DNA from: Diabrotica undecimpunctata
Taxonomy: Eukaryota > Arthropoda > Insecta > Coleoptera > Chrysomelidae
Direction of reading: 5' to 3'
DNA: 64,000 nucleotides
Assembly: GCF_040954645.1 (NCBI RefSeq)
Contig: NC_092811.1
Span: 121,479,411-121,543,410 of the forward strand
In this document: one piece after another, positions 21,901 through 31,720 of the stretch
Numbering within the stretch: position 1 is the first letter of the stretch
Layout of the letters: each line of letters begins with the position of its first letter
The notes under the pieces: model-generated
Told to the model about the DNA's origin: nothing
Seen by the model: only the letters and a program-made list of their open reading frames with translations
Database searches by the model: none
Translations under genes and position numbers: made by a program

Positions 21901-24900
21901 AGTTCTTCTAGTTTTGTGAAGAAAACATTATCGTGTGCAAGTAGTGTAGTAGGTGGACGATATATACATACTAAATTCAGGCAAAAAGAATTTTTAGTAA
22001 CAGATAAGTGAATTGCATCTATTCCAGTAATATCTATTAGCTTAATGTTAATTTTGACAGTTGTGGTAATAATATTAGATAAGTAAATGCATACACCGCC
22101 ACCCACACGATTTTCTCTGTCTTTACGATATATTGTATATCCATTTATATTAACAGAGGAGTCAGGAATTGTGGGTTTAAGCCAGGATTCGGCAATACAA
22201 ATAATGTCCGGTTTAAGAAGTTGCACTGTGCATACAAATTCGTCAAACTTAGCGGAAAGTGAATCTAAATTAGTATATAGAAATAGCGAGTCATTAAATT
22301 TGTCGGTGGAAAAATTATAAACGAAATTTCGTGATTCTGGGAGTGCCATTGATGTATTTAATAGTTAAATCATGTTCACCGTTATTTTTGCGAGTTTCTA
22401 GCTCACTTCGGAGTTCTTTTAAACGTACTTGTTGGATAGGCGTCTTGTCGTCAATTATTGAGAATTTTTCCGTGGCTTTGTTCTCCAGAAGTTTGGCTTT
22501 ATTTCTCAGAATATCTTTAACGTGGTATTCCGAACCCATTACTACCTTTATCATTCGGGGAAATCGTTGGTTTGCTTTGCCGACTCTGTAGAAGGTGATT
22601 TGCTTTTCCTGGCAGCCAACAGTATCCAAAACAAGCTTAACCTTATTCGCGTCGTCATCTTTTCTGCGTTGTGCATCTCCAGAGGAAGATTCTGTTACGC
22701 CTCTAATTAGAATATTTTTAGCACGTGTTATGCGATCTACAGCTTCGTTAGCAATATTATCCGTGAATTCGGTAGACTTAAATAAATCAATCTGGCTGAG
22801 CTTATTGTTTAACTCGAATTTTTTGTCGGGTGACGCGATCCTCCGAAGAAAGGTCGGTGCATGTGATATGTATTTGACGCTTACATCCATCGCACTGGAG
22901 TTTGCGGTCAGCTGTCGCTATGGTTTTCGAGACAAGGATCTACAGACCGAGCGTGTCTTATAAAATCCACGACTTCGCGCAATCGTACTTGTGAGTTCGT
23001 GAACTGTGATAGTCAACTGGAGTTACAATTTGCCAAATTTAAATGTAGTCGTTTCCACTCATTCATATTAATATTATAAGTAATGTATAATATAACAAAT
23101 TTTTTAATATTGCTAATTTTATTAAAGATTTTAATATTGTTTTTTTTATATTAATAATAATATTAAGTAATTAAATATTGCACCTTGCTTAAAAAAAGTA
23201 CGAGATAAATAACTCGTTTTTTTTATATGAAAGTGCAATTTTCCTGCAAATGCTTGGTTTTTTGATAAGATAATACAAATTGTATGATGATGATGAGTAT
23301 CTAAACGTTGGGTAGTCAGTGGCGAATCTACGAGGAGGTAAAAAGGATCTTCTGAATTTGCCAATTCTTTGACTGAACATACAACCAAGAGAGGATGGAA
23401 TGTTGTCAGACCATTAATAATATTGAAATATAACCAGTACGTGACAGGAAACGATGTAGAATATGTTCTATCGATAAAAATAGAAAAAACACAATTTACG
23501 AGTGTGCTGATTGTGACAAAAAAAACCTGGACTATGCATAGGATATTGTTTTCGCAAATACCATTCAACCAACGGATAGATTGCATTCAGTATATTAGTT
23601 TAAATAAAAATCTTATTTTCTAAAGACCTTTTAATTGTTACCTGATGTCCCACTAACAATTTCTAATCTGAAAATATAAATATCCTGAGAACTTTCACAA
23701 ATGTTAGGGATAATAAATTGAAATCCTTTAACAAAAGGCTATAGCTATAATTTGAATAAGCTGGTTTTGCCGATTTGATTTTCTTATTACTAATTAACAT
23801 AATAGGCAGGTATTATACATAGTCACAATTCTCTTAAAGATTTTTGTTTCATTGAAAACTGAACCTGATATTTCAGAACCAGATGAACAGGTGCTATTTC
23901 GTCTAATTTATGAGTTTACATTATAAATACTAAACTAAATTTATAATATTTCACAACGGTCAAAAACCACACTTAAAAGTATTCACACCACAGAATATTA
24001 GTTAACGCAAATATTCAAACAGAATCAACAACCAAACATCCGACACAGTGTCTCAAGTACGATTGCGCGAAGCCGTGGATTTTATAAGACACGCTCGGTC
24101 TGTAGATCCTTGTGTTTTCGAGCAGTTCGAACAAAAAGAGGTGGACGGCATGGTCCGGTTTTTCGTGTGTGTAATTAGTATTTGGTTTTATATTAATTCG
24201 AATATCTGAAAGAAATTCATACAAAAGCTTAAAAAAACTGGTCCATATGTCTATTCGTTTTTGTGACTACTTATATTTATTCATATCGTGTCGGTAAACA
24301 GGAAAACAGGGGAACCTGTTTATTTTACTAGTAAGGTAAGGACGCCAATTAAGGCCACGTTAAGGTTTAAATGTCTGTAATATTTTATTCGGCAAAGATA
24401 TGGGGGGAAAAGTCTTATATGCGTATTGCCTAACATTTTAGCTATCGAATTTCACGATAAAATACTTAATAAATAAATAAAGAAATATAAAATTTTAACA
24501 TTGAATAAATCTTGAATATTTGGCCTTATTTGCAACTATGTAGTAGCTTAATAAGGCAAGTTTCATTTTTTAAATAAATTTACGTGGATAATAAATTTTA
24601 AGCCTAAGAATTAAAGAATAAATACAAAGTTTAGTGAAAGAAACTGTTATTCGTATTAAAAAAAAAATTTGTCAATACATTAAGTACATATGGATATCCT
24701 TATTGCAACAAACACACTTGCGCATATCAGCCACTCTATCCTCATCACACAAGAAACAGTACCATGAATCTTTTTTTAAATTTGGTTTTGGTTTTGCTGA
24801 GCTATGACATTGTGCACTAAATAAATCTCTGGTAACTTCTTGTGCTTTCGCATTAATGGCCTGTCGACGTTTTTTTGTTGATACTTTTAACTTCGGTGTA

Positions 24901-27900
24901 ATCAGCAAACCACTGGACCTAAAACTTGCATTTCGTTCTTCACATGGCTCTGTCTCACTTATTTTTGCAACCTTATTTTTATCATATTTATTTGACGTGT
25001 AAACTGCATCACTATAATCCTCGCTGGAGGCTGTACCACTTGTGTAAGACGCCAATGAGTCACTGTCTTCATCTGAGATGTAAGTTTGAAAAACTTTGGT
25101 CAGACCTTTTTTTTTTGGTAATTTTCCTTTTCTCACTACTCGAGAATACTTTGCTTTTATTATTTTTGTTTACACCACTGCAGGATAGCTGTTCTTCGAA
25201 ATTTGTATTGTTTTTGCCAGTTGTTTCAATTTCTGGTTCGGTTGTAGGATTTTCTTTAAAATCTTCGGCGATTGTTTCAAGCTATTGTTGTGTCAGACAA
25301 CTAGGTGCAAAGGCAGCATCCGGAATAGCATTTGGATTGAATGACCATATTCCAGTTGCTTTAAATCCAGAACAAATATTTTTTTGCGTCATTGCGTTTT
25401 TCCTAACCGGAGTAAATATTTGTCCAAATCTTGCTCGGTTGATGGTACATTCGTTATTATGGTTCACCCAAAAATTTAACAACTTCTCATCCCAGTAAGA
25501 TTCAAAACTCCTGAAGACTGCTTTATCGAGCTCATGGGTGGTGTTGGACGGTAGACAAACATCTTTTTTATTGCGGCTTCCACAATTCTAATGTCTAAAT
25601 GAGATGAAGCTCTATCAAAAATTAAAAGGGCTGGTCCAGGATTTTTGGATCGGCAGAAGTGATCTAACCACTCTATAATTTCTTGGTCATTACAATTTTT
25701 GTTTCTGCTGAAAGACTACAATACCATTCTGGTTTAATTCGGTGCTCTTTCATCATGATAAGTATAGGAAATGCTGTTGCCTATGGCGTTGCCACATGCC
25801 ACGATTGTTATATTTTCGCCGTGCTCTGGTGCAACGATATGCACCCTTTTAGCACCTTTATTAGCCAATACAGGTGATGCAGTGTAAGCTGGCATTCTTT
25901 TCCATCCATGTTGTAAATTTGAGCAGCTTTCCCTGCGAAGCCTTTCTCATATAAAATCTGTCGAAATTTCTAGAAATAGTCACTAATAACTGTACTATTC
26001 AATTTTTGAGCTCTGGCCAAATTGAGTATTTGAGCCCGACGCTATGCAATGTCAGGATGCCTAGAAAAAAAAAACAATTTCATCCATTTTTTCTAGCTAT
26101 CTCCGTTTTAACCGAGAATGGATGCCTTATTCCTGTCTATTAACACAAAAGCATACACGGTTTTTCGTAATATTTTGGGGGTTTATGGCATATTCACGTT
26201 ACATAATCTTCCTATACGCCTAGCCAATTATCTTCCTGAGGTTTTGTAAGTACTGGAAGCCGCTCAAGTCGTTTTTGTGAATTACCATTAGCTAGATGAT
26301 TACGTAACGTACGCCGAGGAATATTAAATGTAAGTACTGCCTTATGAACAGCCAAGCCATTTCGTACTGCATTCATTGCAGCTTTAATGGCCTCTTCGGT
26401 CTACTGTGCCCTTTTCCTGGTGTACATATCTCCAAAGAAAAAATATTTTAAACGATTATGTTAACAAATTGTTTATAATGTCAGCCAGCTCTTAATAAGG
26501 TCAGTCGACTCTTGATAAGGCCAATCAATTGGCCTTATTAGGGCACTGTCTATTTTTCTATTTAACATAAAAGAACATTAATAAAAAACAATATAGCGAA
26601 AAAACAGTACAAGTTCCTAAAAGAGTATCAATTTTCTATTGCTTTACAAAGAAATAATGTTTGGTATATATTATTTAAGTAACTTTATAGTGATTTTATA
26701 ACTTACCTAAAATTTATAACCGAACTTAAGTTCCGAACCGTAGTAAACCGAAGTAACCGAACCGTAGTAAACACGTGTCTGGTATATTTCGCGCTGCTGT
26801 TTGATACTACCGACTAGTGATGAGAAGGTCACGAACGATCCGTTCACAAAGATCGAATCCTTTCGAAGACCCGTGATTGATACAATCACGTTCTGTGACC
26901 CTATCTTTCGAATGATCCTATGAACGATGCTGTCCAGTGTTTACAAAACGAACTGTGTGATAGCGACATGTTGATCGGTCAATTCATCATAGCGCAATTA
27001 ATTGGAACGGGGAAGCCCCTACGATGCAAAACTGTAAAATTATATACATTCAAATTGTCGAGAATGGTCCCGTAGTCTATTCTGATTCACACTTGACCTT
27101 TACACAACAAATTTAATTAAGTAGTCGTTCATATGAACGGATCTTTATGAACGGATCATTTTAATGATTGACCTGGAAGACTCGAAATGAACCAAGTCTT
27201 CCCATCACTAGTTTACTATAATAGAACTAGATATAAAACTATCTCCTTGTACTATCTTCTCTCTAACTTCTATCTTCTGTACTAAGTTCTCTCTCTCTCT
27301 TTCTCTCTCTCTCTGTGTCTCTCTGTATCTCTGTCTCTCTGTCTCTGTCTGTTTCTCTTTCTCTGTCTCTGTCTCTGTCTCTGTCTCTGTCTCTGTCTCT
27401 GTCTCTGTCTCTGTCTCTGTCTCTCTCCTTCTCTCTCTCTCTGTCTCTCTCTTTCTTTCTCTGTCTCTCTCCCTCTCTGTCTCATTTTCTCTCTCTTTCT
27501 TTCTCTATTTCTCTCTCTCTAGGTTTTTGACTTAAGGTCTTGGTTAGATCTTGATTTCTATAGCGTAAATTAGAGTCAACGTTAATAGAATTATTTTTTT
27601 ATACTATTCTTAAATCTAGATATGCTTTATTAAAAACTATTTTTTTTTATTAATGTTCTTATAAAGTTCAAATATTCTTTTGTTTTAGCCATGAACAAAT
27701 CGACGTTTCATTTTTCGATCCAGCCCACAACGGCTCCATCATAGACCTATCCCAAATCCCAATACCGATTCAAACCAACGTCAGCGGAGTCTCTATCACT
27801 GGATTACTACCAGCCAACTTCGGTGACCTGAATTTACTTAAAAATGGCACTCCTACCGTACAAGGATCACACTTTCCTTTGTTCCCGAACAAACAAGTCA

Positions 27901-28154
27901 GAGTAATCCATAACGTGAGTACAACTGACAGAGATAGAACCAACGACGTCTTGTCTAGTTTGCCGGAATTGTTGGGCTTGGGAGACTTCATAAAATACGA
28001 CGATTCTTCGTCTGAAGAATCGAAGGAACATAGTAGCGATGAAAGTAAGGATAATAGCGAATCTAAAGGAAAGAAAAATAAGAAACACAAGGAATCAAGC
28101 GATTCCAGTGAGTCAAGCGAATCAAACGAAGAAAACAAAAAGAAAAAACATTAA
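18964..28154 (+). CDS. Secreted protein of unknown function, three exons
   Basis: Exons 18964-19175, 19232-19309 and 27689-28154 join in phase (2 then 2) across GT/AG introns of 56 bp and 8,379 bp and give a 251-residue protein. Residues 1-18 are a clear signal peptide (MLRLSFLFVAILSARLDA). An acidic stretch follows, then a conserved-looking core (FVIKTVVYEIGILTD, HEQIDVSFFDPAHNGS, IDLSQIPIPIQTNVSG), then a low-complexity tail of Ser/Glu/Lys runs (SSSEESKEHSSDESK, ending NKKKKH). Possible N-glycosylation sites include NLT, NDT and NVS. It has a TATA promoter and an ATTAAA signal at 28189. I do not recognise the family. Secretion is well supported; the role is unknown. The long last intron is packed with transposons. 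Confidence 0.85.
19797..22349 (-). pseudogene. ORF2 endonuclease-RT lacking the RT catalytic core
   Basis: 22349-20871 encodes an APE-type endonuclease with LYTNLDSLSAKFDEF, IICIAESWL, VCIYRPP, LIITGDFNFPEITWP and SDHAVI. The RT fingers follow (SPGIDGLTPKLLK). A break near 20780 leads to QHGFVSGRSTLTNLLHCV and motif A VVYLDFSKAFDRVPKG, ending GVRG at about 20490. The next readable residues (KCVVLRIGKNNPLVPYF, 20465) belong to the thumb, so motif B and the YADD/FADD motif C, roughly 120 residues, have been deleted. A stop interrupts LT-SDHIT near 20338. The C-terminal segment (20261-19797) contains LYVRPILEYAGPTWYP. No RT activity is possible. Confidence 0.85.
22315..22890 (-). CDS. ORF1 protein of the CR1/Jockey-like LINE
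   Basis: A 191-residue open frame containing the nucleic-acid-binding half of a CR1-group ORF1: the RAKNILIRGVTESSSGD strand, a basic VGKANQRFPRMIKVVM block, and KTPIQQVRLKELRSELETR with an adjacent GEHDLTIKYINGTPRI segment. This RRM-plus-C-terminal layout packages LINE RNA. No zinc knuckle is seen. The frame starts at MDVSVKYISH. The longer coiled-coil N-terminus of many relatives is absent, so it may be N-terminally shortened. ORF2 starts inside its last 35 bases. Confidence 0.75.
   Translation of the reverse strand: MDVSVKYISHAPTFLRRIASPDKKFELNNKLSQIDLFKSTEFTDNIANEAVDRITRAKNILIRGVTESSSGDAQRRKDDDANKVKLVLDTVGCQEKQITFYRVGKANQRFPRMIKVVMGSEYHVKDILRNKAKLLENKATEKFSIIDDKTPIQQVRLKELRSELETRKNNGEHDLTIKYINGTPRITKFRL
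22932..22990 (-). repeat. 59 bp inverted repeat, copy 1 (LINE leader)
   Basis: Part of the leader of the minus-strand CR1/Jockey-like LINE. It is the reverse complement of 24055-24113 with a single mismatch. Confidence 0.85.
23360..23545 (+). pseudogene. piggyBac (PGBD4-like) remnant
   Basis: One frame gives VVRPLIILKYNQYVTG, resembling the KPL.ILDYNQYMSGVD block that holds the third catalytic Asp. A deletion/frameshift then leads to RKRCRICSIDKNRK and YECADCDKKN, the CxxC..CxxC start of the PGBD cysteine-rich domain. The intervening transposase is lost. Confidence 0.55.
23546..24671. other. Intronic stretch, little coding content
   Basis: Apart from the 59 bp LINE repeat at 24055 I see no gene. 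ATTAAGGCCA-like motifs near 24350 and 26520 may be subterminal repeats of the pogo relic that lies between them, but no clean terminal repeat was found. Confidence 0.35.
24055..24113 (+). repeat. 59 bp inverted repeat, copy 2 (LINE leader fragment)
   Basis: Starts AAGTACGATTGCGCGAAG and ends GTAGATCCTTGT. It matches the leader of the 22.3 kb LINE in opposite orientation but is not followed by ORF1. It is either a second truncated LINE copy, head-to-head with the first, or a product of inversion. Confidence 0.8.
24672..26425 (-). pseudogene. Degenerate pogo/Tigger-type transposase
   Basis: Read on the minus strand: a psq-type helix-turn-helix (EEAIKAAMNAVRNGLAVHKA, then IPRRTLRNHL) at about 26400-26280. 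A heavily mutated DDE_1 core follows at 26000-25500, with PALLIFDRASSHLDIRIVE in place of the usual D.H.SH block. The C-terminal pogo segment FKATGIWSFNPNAIPDAAF is at about 25360, and a cysteine-rich end (WYCFLCDEDRVADMRKCVCC) at 24760-24700. Many stops and frameshifts are present. It sits in the last intron of the secreted-protein gene, opposite to its transcription. Confidence 0.78.
26813..27212. mobile_element. 400 bp hAT-like MITE
   Basis: Begins ACTAGTGATGAGAAG and ends with the inverted CTTCCCATCACTAGT. The ends pair over about 15 bp with one or two mismatches and the interior is non-coding. TAGTGATGGGAAG-type ends occur in hAT-derived MITEs. The subterminal regions carry repeated GAACGGATC/GAACGATC motifs. 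Flanking 8 bp are only loosely similar, so the target duplication is unproven. Confidence 0.65.
27284..27525. repeat. CT-rich microsatellite, (CTCTGT)n core
   Basis: About 240 bp of pyrimidine-only repeats, with a regular CTCTGT hexamer block at about 27360-27424. It lies about 165 bp upstream of the 3' splice site of exon 3 of the secreted-protein gene. Ser/Leu and Arg/Gln repeat frames here are artefacts. Confidence 0.95.
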
Positions 28155-28188
28155 TTCTGTAATTTATTATAATTTGTATAAACGATCT

Positions 28189-28194
28189 ATTAAA
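28189..28194 (+). promoter_or_regulatory. Polyadenylation signal (ATTAAA) of the secreted-protein gene
   Basis: ATTAAA 35 bp after the stop codon at 28152-28154; the T-rich stretch after it fits a cleavage region. Confidence 0.5.
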
Positions 28195-28566
28195 CACTTG
28201 CTTGTTTTATTTTACTTACGTAGCAATGCATTTTCAATTACCGAAAAATAACTGTAATATAACTGTAGTAATAGTACAGGTCTCAGGTTCAAAAAAAGAC
28301 GCCAAATCATCCACTAGAATTTGAAACATGGATAACTACATTAACCCTAAAAAGCGAAGAGCCGAGAGGTCAGCAAATGATAGAAAAGGAAAAACATATC
28401 GGAGATACATGTCTTAGCAAATTCGGAACATTGATGCCTAGTCTTTTCTGACAGTTTATTATAACTACGTTATTTACAATAAGAAAACAATTTCTGTTTA
28501 CTTATTATTGTTTGCTATGGACTTTTAACTTATAATTAACAAACTAGGTACGTTGAAGAATGGAAT

Positions 28567-28956
28567 TTGATATCACCCGTTGATACTTGTAATATCTACG
28601 TTGATAGTAAAAACATGACACAATGGAATCAATCCTATGAAAACTCTTTCTATGGAACGGACTATAACTGCTTAATCCATGTTTATAAAACCATAATAAG
28701 ATATAAAATAGATTACGGTTCCATAATATATACATCTGCTAAAGAATCCTTATTACATCCCCTTGACGTTATTCAAACTACAGCATTAAGAATAGCCACA
28801 GGAGCATTCCGGATTAAATATAGAAGGATGCATTTAACTCTCACATATGCATTTGCCGCTAATTCTAATCGAAACAATCCAACTAGAAATAACATATTAA
28901 CTGATCTTTTAAAAACTTATATACTGAAAATAGAATGCGAAACCACCATTCTATGA
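28567..28956 (+). pseudogene. LINE RT C-terminal fragment (Jockey/I-like)
   Basis: An open stretch contains LIHVYKTIIRYKIDYGSIIY and LHPLDVIQTTALRIATGAFR, the region after the RT core that is common to Jockey and I-type LINEs. The core itself is not present. It ends just before another LINE fragment begins. Confidence 0.72.
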
Positions 28957-29793
28957 GAGAGTTAGGCAAACTCTTCCTTGCCCACTGTGTTAAGTTATGG
29001 TGGTGTTGAATCCAGTCACGGACCAGATATTGTAAATCTTTTTGCAGAATACTTTTCTACAGTCTATTTCACTCAAATATGTGACGTACCCAGTGATTCA
29101 CCTTCACTTGGTCTTACTAACTTGACTGTTTTCAACATAACTAAGTATATCTGATATTTATTTAACATTATCAGAACAGGTTTCTAGTGAATAAGGGTCC
29201 TGGTCCTGATGGATTGCCTCCCAGCTTTCTTAAGAATTGTTGTTTTATAATATTATCCAGACCTCTTTTTCACATTTTTTAATCTAACCTTAAATAAGGG
29301 TGAATTTCCAGAATGCTGGAAAAATTGTTTTTTAACACCTATTTTTAAAGAGGGAGATAATTCATTGGTGAATAATTACAGGCCCATTATTATAATTAGT
29401 CTAATACCAAAGATATTTTAATGTTTTGTATGTGACTATCTTAAAGCTTCACTTGAAAAGCAGCTAGTAGACCAACAATTTGGATTTCGGAATAGCAAAT
29501 CAACTGAATGTAATATACTAGTGTTTGTAGACTTCCTGAGGAAGGCCAAGGAGAGGGGCTGTAGGGTAGGGGAGGACGGGGTAATGCCGTCATACGGGGC
29601 AATTCCGTCACCAAGTATTTTTCACAAAATATTAGTCCTGCACGCACCTTACTAACGCTGAGACATAGCTTCCGATTGAGCGTGCTTTGATCAGTACAGC
29701 TATTGCCGCTTTCAAGGTTGGTTCGTGCGAATATCAGTAAAACCGTTATCGTTTCATATTTCTACTTACTTCTGCCGTATTTATAACTCGAGG

Positions 29794-31455
29794 CAGGGCC
29801 GCCGCCCGTGTGCAACTTAATATTTGCCGCCCCCCTTCCAACACTTTAGACATACATACTATTATTTAAAGAAATGTGCAAAAGATGCATAATATAACAA
29901 TAATAATTTGTAAATTGATAAATACTTACTGGAACATTTAGACTAATCTCCATGATCCAACGTCCATTAGGATGTCCATCCTAATGTATATCTAATATCC
30001 CATCCTAATATCCTAATTTAATCCTCCTTTATCCTAATTTAATAACCATAATCCAACGTCCAGAAAATATGTACCTATATCCTAATATCCTAATTTAAAC
30101 GTCCATTTAATTAAAATAAACCGTGAATAGAAATATAAACACATAAAAAAACTAAAAACGCACTTGTCGGGCTATATCTTTAATGTCCAATGTCGCACAC
30201 AATTTATGTTCTATAGATAACATGTTAATGTTCTATATGCTAAAGCAGAAAGTCTATCTTGCTTCATTGAGGATCGCAAATAGTTTTTAATAATCTTAAG
30301 TTTTGAAAACGACCGCTCACCCGTAGCTACAGTAACAGGTAGAGTTAGGAATATACGTACTATTATAGTTAAGTTGGGAAATGTTGATACAAGATTATTT
30401 TCGTAAATATATTCAAGAATATCACTAGGACTTTTTTCTGCGGAAAAAAATGGTTGAATAGCTTTAATTTCTTCATATAAATCGGTTGCACTAATGTCAG
30501 TCTCTGAGCTGTTTATGTCTGTAAGGGCTTAATTCACGTTCTCACAATTGGTTTTAAGTTCACCATCGTTTTTGGTTATGGCATATATTACACTAAAAAT
30601 GTCTGTGTGCCGTTGAAGTAATTGGAACCGTTCTTCAATTGAACGAAACGTTCTTCAGGCTTTCAATTGATGAAAGCCTGAAAGTCGTTTTCTTTTTCTT
30701 TCGGGTGTTTTGAAATTATCACTTAAGAATGAAGCCGGGCGAATTTAACAAAATAAATCCAAAAACACTTCAAATAAGTTGTCCAAATAATGTTTCTAGA
30801 AATAATATGTAGCCGTAAGGCATATACGAATAAAATTGCTCTGATCTCGACGTTACTTCGAAATACAGTACCTACTGTACAAAAGAAACGGGTACACTAC
30901 TATATTTTACAAACAAAATCGTTTATTAAAAGCGTGTCTAAATTCATCGAATTCTCAACTAAGACTAAGCATAAGACATGATAACCCATCTATAAACATA
31001 ACCATAGGAACAATATTATAACAGAAACTTTACAATCACTTGCCTAAATTCTTGTAAAGTATCTACATGTGAAATCCCAAATAACTGAAGTCCGAAAGCC
31101 GCCAGCCGCTTTGAATTAAAAGGAATTCCCGAAACTGCTTTATGACTGTACCTGCAAAAGGGCGGCAGTTCATACAATAAATAATATTTTCTGACATTTT
31201 TTTTAGATTAGGATGAAAAAAAAGGAGTGTACATGATAAATGAAACGCATTTAAATATTATCACGTACTGAATAATTATTATTGTTTGGAATATTAGAGT
31301 TCACAGAATTACCTGAATCATTACTATTTAAGTAATTATTTGAATTTCTTTTCGTTTTAAAAAAGTATTATCATCAGTGGACTGCTTTTGGCCGCCCCTA
31401 TTGTTAGCCGCCCGTGTGCGATGCACACTTGGCACATATGGTAGCGGCGGCCCTG
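29794..31455 (-). mobile_element. hAT element nested in the pogo element, internally deleted
   Basis: Ends are CAGGGCCGCCGC at 29794 and its inverted copy ending 31455, bounded by a perfect 8 bp duplication ACTCGAGG (29786-29793 and 31456-31463). On the minus strand around 30600-30150 it encodes the C-terminal dimerisation part of a hAT transposase: LTLPVTVATGERSFSKLKII then KNYLRSSMKQDRLSALAYR. The N-terminal BED finger and catalytic core are missing, so it is a non-autonomous derivative. Confidence 0.9.
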
Positions 31456-31720
31456 ACTCGAGGTAATCGTGATAATAAGGTTCTTAACTGGTTTGTTGAA
31501 TAATTATGTCCTTTAATAATATGATACCTTAGATACTTTTCGGTGAGATTGTTTTTAAATGTTTGGTTATTGTTTGTAGTATGTAGTGATATATCCACCA
31601 TGTTGTTCTCGAGAGGTAATTCCGTCACTTTACTTCGGGGTAATGCCGCCATGACGGTATTGCCCCGTATTTTCTTATTGAAATGAAAGGTTGACAACGC
31701 ATTTTTTTTTCTGATTTTCA

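Larger units (their letters stand above)
19636..22995 (-). mobile_element. CR1/Jockey-like LINE with internal deletion
   Basis: A minus-strand element lies within the last intron of the secreted-protein gene. Order in its own direction: 5' leader (22995 down to 22891), ORF1 (22890-22315), ORF2 beginning 35 bp before the ORF1 stop (22349), 3' UTR, then a short (TAATAA)n end at about 19655-19637. The overlapping ORF1/ORF2 layout and short trinucleotide tail fit CR1-group LINEs. The RT catalytic core is missing (see ORF2). The 5' boundary is approximate. Confidence 0.82.

Noticed and set aside
23146..23586. 146-codon minus-strand ORF
   Set aside because: Hydrophobic AT-driven frame; the plus strand of part of this stretch reads a piggyBac remnant instead.
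27282..27530. Ser/Leu-repeat and Arg/Gln-repeat ORFs
   Set aside because: Translation of the (CTCTGT)n microsatellite on either strand.
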